A DNA stretch of 64,000 bases from Rhizobium tumorigenes (GCF_003240565.2 NZ_CP117258.1:310001-374000), one strand, 5' to 3'. Shown: positions 25,753-35,487, numbered from the stretch's first letter. A program made the numbers and translations. The notes: generated by a model from the letters alone, not told the origin.

Positions 25753-27909
25753 ATGTTTCGCGAGGCTAGGACGACTGTATCGCCGGCGGGCACATCCTTT
25801 AAGACGACGACCGGACGTCTGATGGTCGCGCTTCTGTCGAGTTCGGCGCTGCTTGCTGCAACCCCGGTTTTCGCGCAGTCGGACGACGCGCAGGCAACGA
25901 CGCTTGCCAAGATCACCATTGCGGGTCAAGGCGACCGAGCTGGCACCATCGACAAGACGATTGTCGCAAAGAGTTCCCGCTCCAGCAGCAAGACCGACAC
26001 GCCGCTTCTCGACGCGCCGGCCTCGGTTTCCGTCGTCACCGCCAAGGAAATGAAGGAGCGCGGTGTCACAAACCTCGACCAGGCTTTGGCCTACACGCCC
26101 GGCGTTTCCACCGACATCTACGGCTCCGACGATCGCTACGACCACTTTTTGATCCGCGGCTTCTACCAGACGACCGACGGCACTTTTCGGGACGGTCTGC
26201 CGATGCGTGTCGGTGGCTCCTTTACCGCCAGCCGCCTCGAGCCGTACGGCATGGAACTGATCGATGTATTGAAGGGCTCCAACTCCACGCTGTTCGGCCT
26301 TTCCGGCCCCGGCGGTATCGTCAATGCAGTCACCAAGGTCCCGCAAGACCGGGAATTTGGGGAGGTCTATACGACGGTTGGCGACGGACATGTCGAGACC
26401 GGCACCGACTTCGGCGGAGCGCTCGACAAGGATGGCATCTGGACCTACCGCGTCACCGGAAAATGGCAGAATGCCAATGCCGGCATCGACCATACCAACG
26501 ACGATCGCGTTTACGTCGCGCCGGCGCTGACCTGGTCGCCGGACACCGACACCACCGTCACCATCCTGACGGATTACAACAAGCGCGACGGCAACCCCGG
26601 CCATGCCATTCCCTACAAGTCGGGAATCGATTCCGAGACCTATCTCGGTGAGCCCGATTTCGACAGGGTCGACACCATCGAGCGCAATGTCGGCTATCAG
26701 CTGCGCCACGATTTTGGCAACGGTTTCGAGTTCCGGCAGAATGCCCGTTACACCGATCTCGACATGACCTATCAGCAGATCTATCTCGGAACTGCCGATC
26801 CTGCCTCGAGCCGCGCGGCATTGGCAATTTATGGCCATAGCAAGCGATTTCAGATCGACAACCAGCTCCAATATGACGGCAGCTACGGCCCGTTCGAAAG
26901 CCGCACGCTCCTGGGCGCCGATTATGGCCGCGACAGCAACAGCGAACGTCGCCTCGACGGTTCTGCCGGTGGCGTCCTCGATGACAGCAACCCCGTCTAT
27001 TGCGGCACTCGCTGCATTTCGTTCGGCGCACCCGTGGACACAAGGACAAGGCTGACAACTGCGGGCACATACCTCCAGGAACAGCTGACGATTAATGAGC
27101 GCTGGATCCTGACGCTCGGTGGCCGCTACGATCACGCCGACACCATGTCGGAGAGCTCTGGCATCCGCGACGACGCGGTCGACACGAATTTCTCCAAGCG
27201 CGCCGGGCTTACCTTCAAGGCAACCCCCGAGCTCTCGGTCTACGCCAATTATTCGGAATCTTTCCAGCCGCTGGCAGCAAGCCGCTCGACCTTCCTCGGC
27301 ACGCCCAAGCCGCAGGAGGGCACACAGTACGAAATCGGTGCAAAATACCGGCCCGAGGGTATGGATGCGCTGTTTACCCTCGCGCTGTTCGACCTGACCC
27401 AGAAAAACGTGGCACAGTGGGCGTCGGACTATTCCTACCAGTACCAGGTGGGCAAGGTGAACGTGAAGGGTATCGAGTTCGAGAGCAAGGTCGCACTCAC
27501 CGACCGGCTGAACCTGACGGCAGGCTATTCGTATTGGGACGCTCGGATCAAGGATGACGCGACCACGGGGCTGATCGGCAACCGGCCCGAGCTCGTTCCC
27601 AACCACATGGCAACGCTCTGGGCCGACTATACCATTCCCGGCAAAGGCGCGATCGGTGACATCAATGTCGGGATGGGCGCCCGTTTTGTCGGCAAGACGT
27701 TCGGCGACAATGCCAACACGCTGCCGCTTGCCTCGAGAACGGTCTTCGACGCGGCGCTCAACTACAAGTTCAAGAACGGCGTTGCCCTGGCCGTCAACGC
27801 CACCAATATCTTCGACAAGGAATATGTAGCCAGCATCGACGACTACAGTCTGGCCGCCTACTACGGCGACCGTCGCGCAGTGCGGGCGACCCTGCGCTAC
27901 ACCTGGTAG
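25753..27909 (+). CDS. TonB-dependent siderophore receptor
   Basis: This 718-residue outer-membrane receptor starts with a long signal region (MFREARTTVSPAGTSF, cleavage near VFAQS). The plug domain is DTPLLDAPASVSVVTAKEMK, then ALAYTPGVSTDIYGSDDRYD, LIRGF and LKGSNSTLFGLSGPGGIVN. It ends in a beta-barrel closing with RATLRYTW, a C-terminal aromatic. The pattern is that of ferrichrome/ferrioxamine-type receptors (FhuA/FoxA). A STN signalling domain is absent, so it is a plain transporter. The ATG at 25753 is preceded by AGGGG; the frame is open upstream, but those codons overlap the regulatory region. Confidence 0.93.
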   Translation: MFREARTTVSPAGTSFKTTTGRLMVALLSSSALLAATPVFAQSDDAQATTLAKITIAGQGDRAGTIDKTIVAKSSRSSSKTDTPLLDAPASVSVVTAKEMKERGVTNLDQALAYTPGVSTDIYGSDDRYDHFLIRGFYQTTDGTFRDGLPMRVGGSFTASRLEPYGMELIDVLKGSNSTLFGLSGPGGIVNAVTKVPQDREFGEVYTTVGDGHVETGTDFGGALDKDGIWTYRVTGKWQNANAGIDHTNDDRVYVAPALTWSPDTDTTVTILTDYNKRDGNPGHAIPYKSGIDSETYLGEPDFDRVDTIERNVGYQLRHDFGNGFEFRQNARYTDLDMTYQQIYLGTADPASSRAALAIYGHSKRFQIDNQLQYDGSYGPFESRTLLGADYGRDSNSERRLDGSAGGVLDDSNPVYCGTRCISFGAPVDTRTRLTTAGTYLQEQLTINERWILTLGGRYDHADTMSESSGIRDDAVDTNFSKRAGLTFKATPELSVYANYSESFQPLAASRSTFLGTPKPQEGTQYEIGAKYRPEGMDALFTLALFDLTQKNVAQWASDYSYQYQVGKVNVKGIEFESKVALTDRLNLTAGYSYWDARIKDDATTGLIGNRPELVPNHMATLWADYTIPGKGAIGDINVGMGARFVGKTFGDNANTLPLASRTVFDAALNYKFKNGVALAVNATNIFDKEYVASIDDYSLAAYYGDRRAVRATLRYTW

Positions 27910-27961
27910 CGCCTCCGGTAAGCTATCTCCGGGCGCAATCACAAATACAGGAATGGATCTC

Positions 27962-28978
27962 ATGGCTCTCCCCGTTACCAGTCGTCGCGACCTGCTGTGT
28001 GGGCTCGCGACCGCTCTGCTGGCGCCAGCCCTGATGCACACCCCCGCCATTGCTGCCGACGGGCCGCTGCAATTCGACCATGCCTTCGGCGTGACTGCCC
28101 TGCCGAGGCCCGCCACGCGCGTTGTGTCGCTTGGATACCTCACCCAGGATCCCTTGCTCGCGCTCGAGGTCATCCCGCTTGCGATCCGCGACTGGTTCGG
28201 TAACCAGCCGTCTGCAGTCTGGCCCTGGGCTCAACCTTTTCTGAAGGACGCCCGCCCCGCTGTCATCAAGGGCAATGTCGGGCTGGAACTCGTCGCGACC
28301 TTGCAGCCGGATCTGATTGTTGGCATCGGGTCAGGCATATCGGAAGCAGAATATGCCGGGCTTTCGCGCATTGCGCCCGTGCTGATGCAGCCGAAGGCGT
28401 TTCCGGCCTACGGCATGCCGTGGGATGAGATGACACGGCTCATCGGTCGCGCAGTCGGCAAAGATCGTCTGGCCGACGAACTGGTTGCCAAAACCAGGAA
28501 TGACTTTGCGGCCGCGCGCCAGCGGCATCCGGATTGGGCCGGACGCACTGCCGTCGCCGCCTATCACTACGGCAGCGAGACTGGATTTTTCGCATCCTCG
28601 GACACCCGCGGCCATTTCCTGACCGAGCTCGGATTTACCCCAACTGCCGCCAACCGCCTGCTCGACGGTTCCAAAAACTTCTACCAGAAGCTCTCGCCGG
28701 AAGACCTGTCCGCTCTCGAAGCGGACCTCGTCATGTGGGTATCGTCTCCCGAGACTGCGACGGATCTCGCGGCCCTGCCGATGCGCCGTGTCCTGAAAGC
28801 CCATTCCGAGGGTCGCGAAGTCTTTGCAGGCGGCACGGTCGCAGCCGCCCTTTCTTTCGGCAGCGTGCTGTCGTTGCCCTTCGTTTTATCCGCGCTCGAG
28901 GCCGATATCGCAGCAGCACTCGATGGCGATCCCAAGACACCCGTAGCCTCTGCGGTCCGCGCCGGAATTGCCCCTTGA
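27962..28978 (+). CDS. Periplasmic ferric-siderophore-binding protein (FhuD-like), Tat signal
   Basis: This 338-residue protein has a twin-arginine signal (TSRRDLLCG followed by a hydrophobic stretch and AIAADG). The FhuD/FecB-type fold follows: ATRVVSLGYLTQDPLLALEV and LQPDLIVGIGSGISEAEYAG. The ATG at 27962 is preferred over that at 27953 because AGGA abuts the earlier one. It delivers siderophore to the two permeases encoded next; its stop overlaps the first permease start by one base. Confidence 0.9.
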   Translation: MALPVTSRRDLLCGLATALLAPALMHTPAIAADGPLQFDHAFGVTALPRPATRVVSLGYLTQDPLLALEVIPLAIRDWFGNQPSAVWPWAQPFLKDARPAVIKGNVGLELVATLQPDLIVGIGSGISEAEYAGLSRIAPVLMQPKAFPAYGMPWDEMTRLIGRAVGKDRLADELVAKTRNDFAAARQRHPDWAGRTAVAAYHYGSETGFFASSDTRGHFLTELGFTPTAANRLLDGSKNFYQKLSPEDLSALEADLVMWVSSPETATDLAALPMRRVLKAHSEGREVFAGGTVAAALSFGSVLSLPFVLSALEADIAAALDGDPKTPVASAVRAGIAP

Positions 28979-30021
28979 TGCCGTCCGCCACAACACCGCC
29001 GGCGCGCACAGCGGGAAAGCGCCATGCAGTCCGGCGACGATTGGCAATTGCCGCTGCAGGCTGCCTGCTGCTGGTAGTCCTGTGCCTGATCAGCCTGGCG
29101 GTCGGCGCCCGTTCTGTCTCGATTTCCACCGTCTTCGATGCGCTGACGGCCTATGACGCTCGCCTGCCGGATCACATCGCGGTTCGGGACTATCGCTTGC
29201 CGCGCACGCTGCTCGGGCTTTTATGCGGAGCGGGTTTCGGTGTGTCCGGTGCCATCATCCAGGCGATCACCCGCAATGCGTTGGCCGATCCCGGTCTGCT
29301 CGGCGTCAATGCCGGCGCTGTCTTTTTCGTGACGATCGCTGCCGGCGTATTCGGCCTGCAGGCCGTCAGCACCTATCTTTGGTTCGCCTTTCTCGGGGCC
29401 ATTGTCGTCACTGTGATCGTCTATGCGCTCGGATCGCTCGGTCGCGCCGGAGCGACCCCGGTCCGGCTGCTGCTTGCCGGCGTCGCGATCAATGCGGTGC
29501 TTGGCGGCATCGGATCGGCCATCGTGCTGCTCGATCCGGTCGGCTTCGACAGCATGCGGCTCTGGTCGATCGGCGCTCTCGGTGGCCGCGACATGGCGGT
29601 GGTGTCTGCGGTGGCGCCGTTCATTATTGTGGGGCTTGCCATCGCAGGCGTCATCGCACCGGCGCTGAATTCGTTAGCGCTCGGCAATGATACCGCCCGG
29701 GCGTTGGGGACCCATGTTATCCGCACCCGCGTGCTGGCTGCGGTGTCCGTGACCCTTCTTGCCGGTGGCGGCACGGCGGCGGTCGGACCGATCGGCTTTA
29801 TCGGTCTTATGACGCCGCATGTCGTCCGCTGGCTGTTGGGCCCCGATCAACGGCTGATTTTCGCCGGTACGATGATCTTTGCGCCAATTCTGCTGCTGTC
29901 CGCCGATATCGTCGGGCGCCTTCTCCTGCCAGGCGAGCTGGAAGCTGGTATCGTCACCGCCTTCATCGGTGCTCCCGTGCTCATCCTGCTGGTGCAGCGT
30001 CAGAAAGTGAGCGGCTTGTGA
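28978..30021 (+). CDS. Siderophore ABC importer permease 1 (FecCD family)
   Basis: The 347-residue polytopic protein contains RDYRLPRTLLGLLCGAGFGV, SGAIIQAITRNALADPGLLG and GPIGFIGLMTPHVVRWLLGP, all family hallmarks. It is a separate gene from the second permease, as in FecC/FecD or FepD/FepG pairs, so the pore is probably a heterodimer. It is linked to both neighbours by 1- and 4-nt overlaps. Confidence 0.93.
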   Translation: MPSATTPPARTAGKRHAVRRRLAIAAAGCLLLVVLCLISLAVGARSVSISTVFDALTAYDARLPDHIAVRDYRLPRTLLGLLCGAGFGVSGAIIQAITRNALADPGLLGVNAGAVFFVTIAAGVFGLQAVSTYLWFAFLGAIVVTVIVYALGSLGRAGATPVRLLLAGVAINAVLGGIGSAIVLLDPVGFDSMRLWSIGALGGRDMAVVSAVAPFIIVGLAIAGVIAPALNSLALGNDTARALGTHVIRTRVLAAVSVTLLAGGGTAAVGPIGFIGLMTPHVVRWLLGPDQRLIFAGTMIFAPILLLSADIVGRLLLPGELEAGIVTAFIGAPVLILLVQRQKVSGL

Positions 30022-31061
30022 AGGCGGCGGCGGATCCGGGCGTCATTGTTCTGCGCTCACCTCGCGGGCGGCTTTCTCTGCGGCTGCGCAGCCGGACTGT
30101 TATCGCCTGCGCCATCATGCTGTTCGTCTGCCTCCTGCTCGTACTGCTGTCGCTCGTCTCCGGCGACTATGCGGTTTCAATATCGGGTGTGGCGCGGACG
30201 CTTTCGGGGCGGGGCGACCAGATGCAGGAAATGATTGTTCTCGAATGGCGTTTGCCCCGCGCCCTGCTTGCGCTGCTGATCGGCGCCGCACTTGGGATCA
30301 GTGGCGGCATCTTCCAGTCGTTGACGCGCAATCCGCTCGGTTCGCCGGATATCATCGGCTTTTCCGCGGGCGCCCACACCGGCGCGCTGGTGGCGATGCT
30401 GCTGTTGTCGGAGGGCTATTTAGGGACAGCCACGGGCGCACTGATCGGCGGTCTGGCAACGGCGATCGCAGTCTACATGCTGACCTATCGAGGGGGTATC
30501 GACGGATTTCGGCTGATCGTCGTCGGTATCGCCGTCGCCGCCATGCTGTCTGCCGCCAATGTCTGGATGATCCGCAAGGCAGACCTGCAGGTTGCGATGT
30601 CGGCTGCCATGTGGGCGGCAGGCTCGCTGAACGGCCTCGGCCTTGATCGACTGCTGGCGGTATCGGTGGCGCTGGCAGTGCTCGTGCCTATGGCCGTTGC
30701 CCTGGCAAGGCCGCTCCGTCAGCTCGAACTCGGCGACGAGGCGGCGCTTTCGTCTGGTGTGTCCCCGGATCGCGTCCGGCTGGCGCTGGCCGTCATCGGC
30801 GTGGCGCTGATCGCGGTAGCGACAGCTGCGGCAGGCCCCATCGCCTTCATCGCACTAGCAGCGCCACAGCTTGCACGGCGCGTGACCCGGTCGGCCGGGG
30901 TGGCGCTCGTGCCATCGGCGCTGATGGGCGGAATGCTGCTCGTCGCCGCGGACTGGGCAGCCCAGCACGCGCTAGGCCTCCAGCTGCCGGTCGGCGTGAT
31001 GACGTTCAATATCGGCGGCCTATATTTCATATGGGTGCTAGTCAGCGAGGGACGCAAATGA
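30018..31061 (+). CDS. Siderophore ABC importer permease 2 (FecCD family)
   Basis: The 347-residue partner permease has LEWRLPRALLALLIGAALGI, SGGIFQSLTRNPLGSPDIIG and GPIAFIALAAPQLARRVTRS. The start is GTG at 30018 in a GTGA overlap with the preceding gene. It has the same length as permease 1 but only moderate similarity, which supports a heterodimeric pore. Confidence 0.93.
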   Translation: MKAAADPGVIVLRSPRGRLSLRLRSRTVIACAIMLFVCLLLVLLSLVSGDYAVSISGVARTLSGRGDQMQEMIVLEWRLPRALLALLIGAALGISGGIFQSLTRNPLGSPDIIGFSAGAHTGALVAMLLLSEGYLGTATGALIGGLATAIAVYMLTYRGGIDGFRLIVVGIAVAAMLSAANVWMIRKADLQVAMSAAMWAAGSLNGLGLDRLLAVSVALAVLVPMAVALARPLRQLELGDEAALSSGVSPDRVRLALAVIGVALIAVATAAAGPIAFIALAAPQLARRVTRSAGVALVPSALMGGMLLVAADWAAQHALGLQLPVGVMTFNIGGLYFIWVLVSEGRK

Positions 31062-31909
31062 CGACGGCCAGACTGCGCGCGGAAGCAGTGACTTTGCGCT
31101 ACCGGGAGTTGACGGTCGCCCGCGAGCTCTCGGTGACTATTCCGGATAACGCATTTACCGTTATCGTCGGCCCGAATGCCTGCGGCAAGTCGACATTGCT
31201 GCGGGCCTTGTCGCGCCTGCTGCGGCCGACGCAGGGGGAGATCATCCTCGACGGGGCCAGCATAGGCAGTCTGCCGGCCAGGGACGTGGCGCGTCGGCTC
31301 GGGCTTTTGCCCCAAAGTTCGATCGCGCCTGACGGCATTACCGTCGAAGACCTCGTGTCGCGCGGCCGTTATCCGCACCAGTCCATCTTTCGCCAGTGGT
31401 CGGCGGCCGATCAGCAGGCCGTCGCCGCTTCGATGTCAGCGACGGGCGTCGCCGACATTGCCACCCGGCTCGTCGACGAACTGTCCGGTGGGCAACGACA
31501 GAGGGTCTGGCTCGCCATGGTTCTGGCCCAGCAGACGCCGATCCTGCTCCTCGACGAGCCAACCACCTTTCTCGACATCACGCACCAGATCGACCTGCTC
31601 GACCTTTTGGCCGATATCAATGCCGACGGGCGCACCGTCGTGGCGGTGCTGCATGATCTCAACCATGCCTGCCGCTATGCCACGCACCTGATCGCGATGC
31701 GCGACGGCGCCATCGTTGCGGAAGGCCCGCCGGCAGCGATCGTGACCGAGCAACTGATCGAAGACGTCTTCGGCCTTGCCTGCGTCATCGTCCCGGATCC
31801 GGTGACGGGAACCCCTATGATCGTGCCGCGCGGGCGCCACTCGGCAGCGCAAGCCCGGCCGGTAGCCGACGTCCCCCGTCCCGCTGCAGACAAGGAGGAT
31901 ATCGCATGA
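31058..31909 (+). CDS. Siderophore ABC importer ATP-binding protein (FepC/FecE-like)
   Basis: This 283-residue ATPase has Walker A GPNACGKST, Q-loop LLPQSSIAPDGITV, signature LSGGQRQRVWLAMV, Walker B LLLDEPTTFLD and H-loop VLHDLNHACRYA. All catalytic residues are present. Start ATG at 31058 lies in an ATGA overlap; a start at 31031 is also open but would overlap permease 2 more deeply. The C-terminal tail is proline-rich. Confidence 0.93.
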   Translation: MTTARLRAEAVTLRYRELTVARELSVTIPDNAFTVIVGPNACGKSTLLRALSRLLRPTQGEIILDGASIGSLPARDVARRLGLLPQSSIAPDGITVEDLVSRGRYPHQSIFRQWSAADQQAVAASMSATGVADIATRLVDELSGGQRQRVWLAMVLAQQTPILLLDEPTTFLDITHQIDLLDLLADINADGRTVVAVLHDLNHACRYATHLIAMRDGAIVAEGPPAAIVTEQLIEDVFGLACVIVPDPVTGTPMIVPRGRHSAAQARPVADVPRPAADKEDIA

Positions 31910-32985
31910 GTGTGGCGCAGGAATTCAAATTGAGCGGCGTCGCAATTCCACGTGATGCCGCGGCCATGCTGGATGAGATCTGCGAGCATTTCGTCGAGCA
32001 CTCCACCGTCGAGAGGGCGGGCAATCTGGCGCTGCTGACGAGCGAAACGGGACTTGTCGCCATCCGCCTCGACGACAGCCGCCTGCTCATAGAACTCACC
32101 TGCGCGACCGAACAGGCGCTGCAGTTGAGCTGCAACAACGTTGCAGAGCATCTCGTCTACTTCGCCGGTAAAGAACCTTTCGAGCTTAGCTGGTCGAAGC
32201 CACCCGCTCCCGGCATTCTCCCCGATCTGCGCGAAGTGACCGTGCTGTCCGCAGAGGATGTCACGCCGCATATGCGAAGGGTCAAATTCAGCTGCGAGGA
32301 TATCGCGCCGTTCAGCGGTGGCGGCATGCATGTGCGTGTTCTGCTGCCGCCGGACGGACGCATGCCGGTCTGGCCTATCCTGCTGCCGGACGGCAGGACG
32401 GGCTGGCCCGAGGGGAAAGACGAACTCGCGGTGCGCGTCTATACGATCCGCGCCGTCGACGTCGCACGCCGCGAACTATGGATCGATTTTCTCCAGCATG
32501 CCACGCACGGTGTCGCGGTGCCCGGTGCCGAATTTGCGCGCAACGCGAGACCGGGGCAAAAGCTGGCACTTCTAGGTCCCGGCGGCGGTGGTATTCCGCA
32601 GGCGTCGTCCATGCTCCTCGCAGGCGATGCGACGGCGCTTCCAGCCATCGCCCGGATCGCGGCAGAGGTGCCGGCCAATACCCGCATACAGGCGATCATC
32701 GAGGTGGAGGATGCAGGAGAGGAGCAACCCTTGCCGACATCGGGAACTCTGGATGTCCGCTGGCTCCATCGGAAGGATGGCGGGAGCGATGCCGGCAATC
32801 GGTTCGGCGACGCAGTCAGGGCTGCAATCAGCACTGTGGAGGCGCAGACCTATGTCTGGGTGGCCTGCGAGAGAGACGAGATGCGACCCATTCGCGCGCT
32901 TCTGAAGCAAAGCCATGAACGCAAGCTTACCTATGCGGCGTGGTATTGGGAGAAGGCAAAGCCTGACGGCGCAAACCAGCCGTGA
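31906..32985 (+). CDS. Siderophore-interacting protein with N-terminal DUF2218 domain
   Basis: This 359-residue cytoplasmic protein is a two-domain fusion. Residues 1-95 match DUF2218 (LDEICEHFVEHSTVERAGNL, LVYFAGKEPFELSW). Residues 105-355 are a SIP/ViuB-type FAD-binding ferric-siderophore reductase (MRRVKFSC, VRVYTIRAVDVARRELWIDF, GPGGGG, YVWVACERDEMRPIRALLK, WYWEKAK). It should release iron by reducing the imported ferric siderophore with NAD(P)H. It is the last gene of the siderophore operon (4-nt overlap). Confidence 0.9.
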   Translation: MSVAQEFKLSGVAIPRDAAAMLDEICEHFVEHSTVERAGNLALLTSETGLVAIRLDDSRLLIELTCATEQALQLSCNNVAEHLVYFAGKEPFELSWSKPPAPGILPDLREVTVLSAEDVTPHMRRVKFSCEDIAPFSGGGMHVRVLLPPDGRMPVWPILLPDGRTGWPEGKDELAVRVYTIRAVDVARRELWIDFLQHATHGVAVPGAEFARNARPGQKLALLGPGGGGIPQASSMLLAGDATALPAIARIAAEVPANTRIQAIIEVEDAGEEQPLPTSGTLDVRWLHRKDGGSDAGNRFGDAVRAAISTVEAQTYVWVACERDEMRPIRALLKQSHERKLTYAAWYWEKAKPDGANQP

Positions 32986-33097
32986 TGGATTTAGCGTCGG
33001 TTTCGTGCTGTTGACGAACAGATCACCTTATAGTTTTCTCTTTCATTGCGGTTAAGTTCGCTTTCGCGCAAACTCGATGCCAGCGAAGGATGAATCG

Positions 33098-33868
33098 ATG
33101 TTTTTGACAGATCGCCAGACCGAGATCGTTGCTCTTGCCAAATCGACGGGGCGTGTTCTCGTCGACGATCTCGCGACGCGTTTCAATGTGACGCCGCAAA
33201 CCATACGCAAGGATCTCAACGATCTCTGCGACGGGCAGATGCTGACGCGCATGCACGGCGGCGCCAGCCTGCCCAGCGGTACAGCGAATGTGCGCTACGA
33301 ACAGCGGCGCCAGATAGCCTCGGCCGAGAAGCAGTCGATCGGCGCGGCGGCTGCCCAGCTCATTCCCAACAACGCGTCGCTGTTCATCAATATCGGCACG
33401 ACGACCGAGGCCGTGAGCGAGGCCTTGATCGCCCATCACGAACTCATGGTGATCACTAACAACATCAATGTTGCCAATAGGTTGCGTCTATATTCGGCAA
33501 TCGAAGTCGTGGTTGCGGGTGGCGTCGTGCGCGCCTCGGACGGCGGCATCGTCGGGGAAGCCGCCGTCGATTTCATCCGGCAATTCAAGGTAGACTACGC
33601 GGTTATCGGCGCCTCCGCCATCGATTCCGACGGCGCCCTTCTCGACTACGATTTTCGCGAGGTGAAGGTCGCGCAGGCGATTATCGCCAATGCCCGCCAC
33701 GTCATTCTGGTGGCGGACTCCACCAAATTCGAGCGGACGGCGCCGGTGCGGATCGGCCAGTTGTCGCAGGTTCAGACATTGATCACCGACCACTGTTCCG
33801 TGGAGGCCATCCGAACGATCTGCCACGACAGCAACGTCGCCCTGATCGAGACTTCCAAAGCAAGCTGA
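33098..33868 (+). CDS. glpR: DeoR-family transcriptional repressor of the glycerol operon
   Basis: This 256-residue protein has an N-terminal DeoR helix-turn-helix (LTDRQTEIVALAKSTGRVLV, FNVTPQTIRKDLNDLCD, then MLTRMHGGA) and a C-terminal DeoR sensor domain (FINIGTTTEAVSEALIAH, TNNINVANRL, DGGIVGEAA). That is the domain pattern of GlpR. It lies immediately upstream of glpD in the same direction, with tandem repeats in between that look like its operator. ATG at 33098 fits the family start; another ATG lies 21 nt upstream. Confidence 0.88.
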   Translation: MFLTDRQTEIVALAKSTGRVLVDDLATRFNVTPQTIRKDLNDLCDGQMLTRMHGGASLPSGTANVRYEQRRQIASAEKQSIGAAAAQLIPNNASLFINIGTTTEAVSEALIAHHELMVITNNINVANRLRLYSAIEVVVAGGVVRASDGGIVGEAAVDFIRQFKVDYAVIGASAIDSDGALLDYDFREVKVAQAIIANARHVILVADSTKFERTAPVRIGQLSQVQTLITDHCSVEAIRTICHDSNVALIETSKAS

Positions 33869-33879
33869 CCCGCGAAACT

Positions 33880-33913
33880 TTCGTTTGACATTCGTTATGT
33901 TTTCGTTTCAGAT
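33880..33913 (+). promoter_or_regulatory. glpD promoter with three 11-bp-spaced TTCGTT repeats
   Basis: TTCGTT occurs at 33880, 33891 and 33902, exactly one helical turn apart. A TTGACA -35 (33885-33890), a 17-nt spacer and a weak -10 (TCAGAT, 33908) interleave with the repeats, so a bound repressor would block RNA polymerase. It is the likely operator for the DeoR-family regulator encoded upstream. Confidence 0.6.
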
Positions 33914-33990
33914 GGCTTCAATACCGCAAGCGCAATAAATTTTTGCATTGCGAAGGTCTGGCTCTTGGGGGAGAGGCAGTGGGGGATAGC

Positions 33991-35487
33991 ATGTTCGATC
34001 TTTTTGTCATTGGCGGCGGCATCAACGGCTGCGGCATTGCGCGCGACGCGGCCGGCCGTGGCTATAAGGTCGCGCTTGCGGAAATGAACGATTTCGCCTC
34101 AGGCACGTCTTCCGGATCGACGAAGCTCATCCACGGTGGTCTGCGCTATCTCGAACACTACGAATTCCGGCTGGTTCGCGAATCGCTGATGGAGCGGGAG
34201 GTGCTGTGGGCCATGGCGCCGCATATTATCTGGCCGATGCGCTTCGTCCTGCCCTACCAGAAGGGCGGCATCCGCCCGGCTTGGCTCATTCGCCTCGGGC
34301 TCTTCCTCTACGACCATATCGGCGGCCGAAAGCTGCTTCCGGCCACGTCCGTTGTCGACATGCGCAAGGATCCGGCAGGCAAACCGTTGAAATCGCTCTT
34401 TAGCAAAGCCTTTGAGTATTCCGACGGATGGGTCGACGATGCGCGGCTTGTCGTCCTCAACGCCCGGGATGCGGCCGATCGCGGCGCCCAGATCATGCCC
34501 CGGACCCGCGTGCGGTCGGCGCGCTGGGAAAAGGATGCGTGGTTCATCGAGACGCAGGACATGGCGACGGGCCGGATCGATAGCTTCCAGGCCCGCATGC
34601 TTGTCAACGCGGCGGGCCCCTGGGTCGATCAGGTGCTGTCCAGCGCATTCGGCAATAACCAGGTTCACAATGTGCGGCTGGTCCAGGGCAGCCACATCGT
34701 CGTCAGGAAGAAGTTCGACGATCCACGCGCCTATTTCTTCCAGAATCCTGACAATCGCATCATCTTCGCCATCCCCTACGAGCAGGACTTTACCCTCATC
34801 GGCACGACCGACCAGGATTTCGAGGGCGATCCGAAGGATATCCGCATCACGCAGCGCGAGGTCGACTATCTCTGCAGCGCCGCCAGCGAATATTTCGCCG
34901 AGCCGGTCACGCCTGATGACATCGTCTGGTCCTATTCCGGGGTTCGTCCGCTGTTCGACGACGGCGCCTCGAAGGCGCAGGAAGCGACACGGGACTATGT
35001 CCTGAAGCGCGAGGAACTGCCCGGTGGTGGTGAACTGCTCAACATCTTCGGTGGCAAGCTTACCACCTACAGGCGCCTTGCAGAGCACGCGCTGGAGAAG
35101 ATTGGCGAGGCTATCGGTGTGAAGGGCAAGGTCTGGACGGCCGGCAGCAGCCTGCCCGGCGGTGCGTTTGCCGCGACGGGCTATGAAAGCGAAGTTGCCA
35201 AGCTCAAGGGCGCCTACCCGTTCCTTGCCGACCGCCACGCCCGACGGCTTGTCCGGCTCTACGGCACGAACGCGGCGCCGCTGCTCGGCAAGGCCGAAAG
35301 CGCGTCCGATCTCGGCCGTCATTTCGGCGACGACCTTTTCGAATGCGAGGTCAGGTGGCTGATCGACGAGGAATGGGCGAGGCACGCGGAGGACGTGCTT
35401 TGGCGCCGGACCAAAAAGGGACTGTATCTGTCGAAGGATCAGGCCGCAGAACTTGAGACTTTTATCGCCGGGGTGATTGCGCACTAG
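33991..35487 (+). CDS. glpD: Glycerol-3-phosphate dehydrogenase (aerobic, FAD-dependent)
   Basis: This 498-residue enzyme has the FAD motif FVIGGGINGCGIARDAAGRG, the GlpD block FASGTSSGSTKLIHGGLRYL, and NAAGPWVDQV. It oxidises glycerol-3-phosphate to dihydroxyacetone phosphate at the inner membrane and passes electrons to quinone. The ATG at 33991 is the family start; the open frame reaches 33943. It leads the operon with the glycerol importer and kinase, which supplies its substrate. Confidence 0.95.
   Translation: MFDLFVIGGGINGCGIARDAAGRGYKVALAEMNDFASGTSSGSTKLIHGGLRYLEHYEFRLVRESLMEREVLWAMAPHIIWPMRFVLPYQKGGIRPAWLIRLGLFLYDHIGGRKLLPATSVVDMRKDPAGKPLKSLFSKAFEYSDGWVDDARLVVLNARDAADRGAQIMPRTRVRSARWEKDAWFIETQDMATGRIDSFQARMLVNAAGPWVDQVLSSAFGNNQVHNVRLVQGSHIVVRKKFDDPRAYFFQNPDNRIIFAIPYEQDFTLIGTTDQDFEGDPKDIRITQREVDYLCSAASEYFAEPVTPDDIVWSYSGVRPLFDDGASKAQEATRDYVLKREELPGGGELLNIFGGKLTTYRRLAEHALEKIGEAIGVKGKVWTAGSSLPGGAFAATGYESEVAKLKGAYPFLADRHARRLVRLYGTNAAPLLGKAESASDLGRHFGDDLFECEVRWLIDEEWARHAEDVLWRRTKKGLYLSKDQAAELETFIAGVIAH

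Noticed and set aside
25732..28173. Long open frame antisense to the TonB receptor
   Set aside because: It mirrors codon bias of the receptor in GC-rich DNA, has no family motifs, and lacks a ribosome-binding site. The same holds for long antisense frames opposite glpD (34099-35484), glpV (39799-41379) and the TRAP permease (480-1760).
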